Under the pieces are notes generated by a model, which made no database searches, had not been told where the DNA came from, and saw nothing but the letters and a program-made list of their open reading frames with translations. The position numbers were made by a program, and so were the translations under genes. A stretch of DNA of 33,728 bases from Bacillota bacterium (lineage in GTDB: Bacteria > Bacillota > Dethiobacteria > DTU022): assembly GCA_029782095.1 (NCBI GenBank), contig JAKOVL010000017.1:1-33728 (forward strand). The letters are read 5' to 3'. Shown here piece by piece: positions 32,917-33,728 of the stretch (position 1 is the stretch's first letter; each line of letters starts with the position of its first letter).

Positions 32917-33537
32917 TTATCGCGGGCTTATAACTACTTTACGAAATGGCTCTTCTCCCTTGCTATATGTGACTACATCTTCATGGTCCTGCAAGGCAAT
33001 ATGAATAATGCGCCGCTCCTGCGGGGTCATTGGTTCCAGGGCCTGTTCCCGCCCAGCCTGTGATACTTTTCTGGCAATGCTTGCGGCCAGTTGCTTCAAG
33101 GTCTTTTCCCGGCGCTGGCGATAACCTTCAACATCAACAATAACCATTTTATTCCATCCTGCAAATTGGCGTCTCAATACTGCACTGGCCAGGTATTGCA
33201 ACTCATTCAGTGTTTTGCCGCGGCGGCCAATCAGGAGAGCACTTTTTTTTCCTTTAATGTCAATGCTGAGTTTTTCTTCATCTTCAGTGACCGTGGCGCT
33301 GCCACTAATATGCATATACTCCATGATTTTATTAAAAAACTCTTCCATGTATTGGGCCGGCTCCAACCGCACCCGGACAGAAACCCGTGCATTCTTATTG
33401 CTAATAAAACTAAGAATACCCTGGGCCGGTTCACTTAAAACTTCTATTATTGCATTTTCACGTTTTATTCCCAGAGTAGAGAGGGCTTTCATGATGGCTT
33501 CATCTACAGTCTTCCCTGATTCCTCCACAACTCTCAT
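32917..33537 (-). CDS. jag: RNA-binding protein Jag (KhpB/EloR)
   Basis: A cytoplasmic RNA-binding protein with Jag_N, KH and R3H domains. In streptococci this protein (KhpB/EloR) works with KhpA in control of cell elongation. The 206 residues show Jag_N (about 1-52), a KH domain with GRRGKT at 104-109 and an R3H region (QERRIIHIALQDH, about 173-185), ending in the typical GEEPFRKVVISPR tail. The start is ATG at 33537, five bases after the yidC stop, so the two are co-transcribed and probably coupled. Confidence 0.96.
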   Translation of the reverse strand: MRVVEESGKTVDEAIMKALSTLGIKRENAIIEVLSEPAQGILSFISNKNARVSVRVRLEPAQYMEEFFNKIMEYMHISGSATVTEDEEKLSIDIKGKKSALLIGRRGKTLNELQYLASAVLRRQFAGWNKMVIVDVEGYRQRREKTLKQLAASIARKVSQAGREQALEPMTPQERRIIHIALQDHEDVVTYSKGEEPFRKVVISPR

Positions 33538-33542
33538 GAACT

Positions 33543-33728
33543 TTATTTTCCCCCCTTGCCTCTGCTTTTTCCGGAACCTTTAGCAGTACTTTTGGCGGTA
33601 ACTTTTTCTTTTACCAAGCCGGCTTCCTGCTCTTCTTTCATTTTTCCCATACGCGTGACTAAATAATGCTGTGCCATAGAAAAAAGGTTATTCGTAATCC
33701 AGTAAAGAACCAGGCCTGCCGGAAAGTT
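33543..33728 (-). CDS. yidC: Membrane protein insertase YidC, C-terminal part
   Basis: Only the last 61 codons lie in the window; the gene continues past the right edge. The visible part begins NFPAGLVLYWITNNLFSMAQ, the final membrane segment of YidC/OxaA/SpoIIIJ proteins. A charged, Lys- and Gly-rich tail follows (KSTAKGSGKSRGKGGK). YidC inserts and folds membrane proteins, alone or with SecYEG. Its place before jag matches the rnpA-yidC-jag order next to oriC. Confidence 0.93.
   Translation of the reverse strand, partial: NFPAGLVLYWITNNLFSMAQHYLVTRMGKMKEEQEAGLVKEKVTAKSTAKGSGKSRGKGGK

Noticed and set aside
1-33728. CRISPR arrays, insertion sequences, prophage genes, tRNA or rRNA genes
   Set aside because: I saw no repeated spacer arrays, transposase motifs, phage structural genes or tRNA/rRNA signatures while reading the window.

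Overview
The window reads as the origin-proximal arm of an endospore-forming, Gram-positive Clostridia-type chromosome. The gene order yidC-jag-mnmE-rsmG-noc-parA-parB is the classic order beside dnaA in Firmicutes, and two parS sites sit next to parB. Spore-associated genes (lonC, yyaC) and a WalRK system with YycH and YycI support the assignment. I cannot place it below class. Almost every gene is on the minus strand, which would be the leading strand if oriC lies just beyond the right end. The exceptions are a class A penicillin-binding protein and yyaC. TTG and GTG starts with strong ribosome binding sites are common (rpsF, rpsR, yycH, dnaB, PBP).

Layout, left to right. 1-533: no intact gene, only possible coding remnants. 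534-2803: a LysM-M23 peptidase and rho. 2837-3488: a decayed cation/calcium exchanger. 3803-5803: a class A PBP. 5800-7375: an MBL-fold hydrolase and a compact phosphoglycerate-mutase-like metalloenzyme. 7394-15193: walR-walK-yycH-yycI-murA-histidine phosphatase-htrA, read leftward. 15439-16854: a G5-M23 peptidase. 17061-22162: rplI-lonC-dnaB-FAD dehydrogenase, read leftward. 22354-23331: rpsF-ssb-rpsR. 23661-25277: a CvpA-like protein, adk and a DUF951 protein. 25363-25953: yyaC on plus. 26041-27998: DUF4446-M23-bactofilin. 28081-33728: parS sites, parB, parA, noc, rsmG, mnmE, jag and the 3' end of yidC.

Two themes run through the window. One is cell-wall growth control: WalRK and its modulators, MurA, a PBP, HtrA, three different M23 peptidases and a bactofilin. 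The other is chromosome replication and segregation: DnaB, SSB, ParABS and Noc. Candidate cis-elements link them to regulation: a WalR-type direct repeat upstream of the G5-M23 gene, a leader hairpin that covers the rpsF ribosome binding site, and a terminator-like hairpin squeezed between jag and mnmE.

Most of the window is conserved core genome. I did not find a clearly new multi-gene system. The most interesting points are regulatory elements, missing members of conserved neighbourhoods (mnmG, yycJ, gdpP/yybS), and a few poorly characterised proteins (COG2509-type FAD enzyme, seven-ligand mini-phosphomutase, bactofilin/M23/DUF4446 group).
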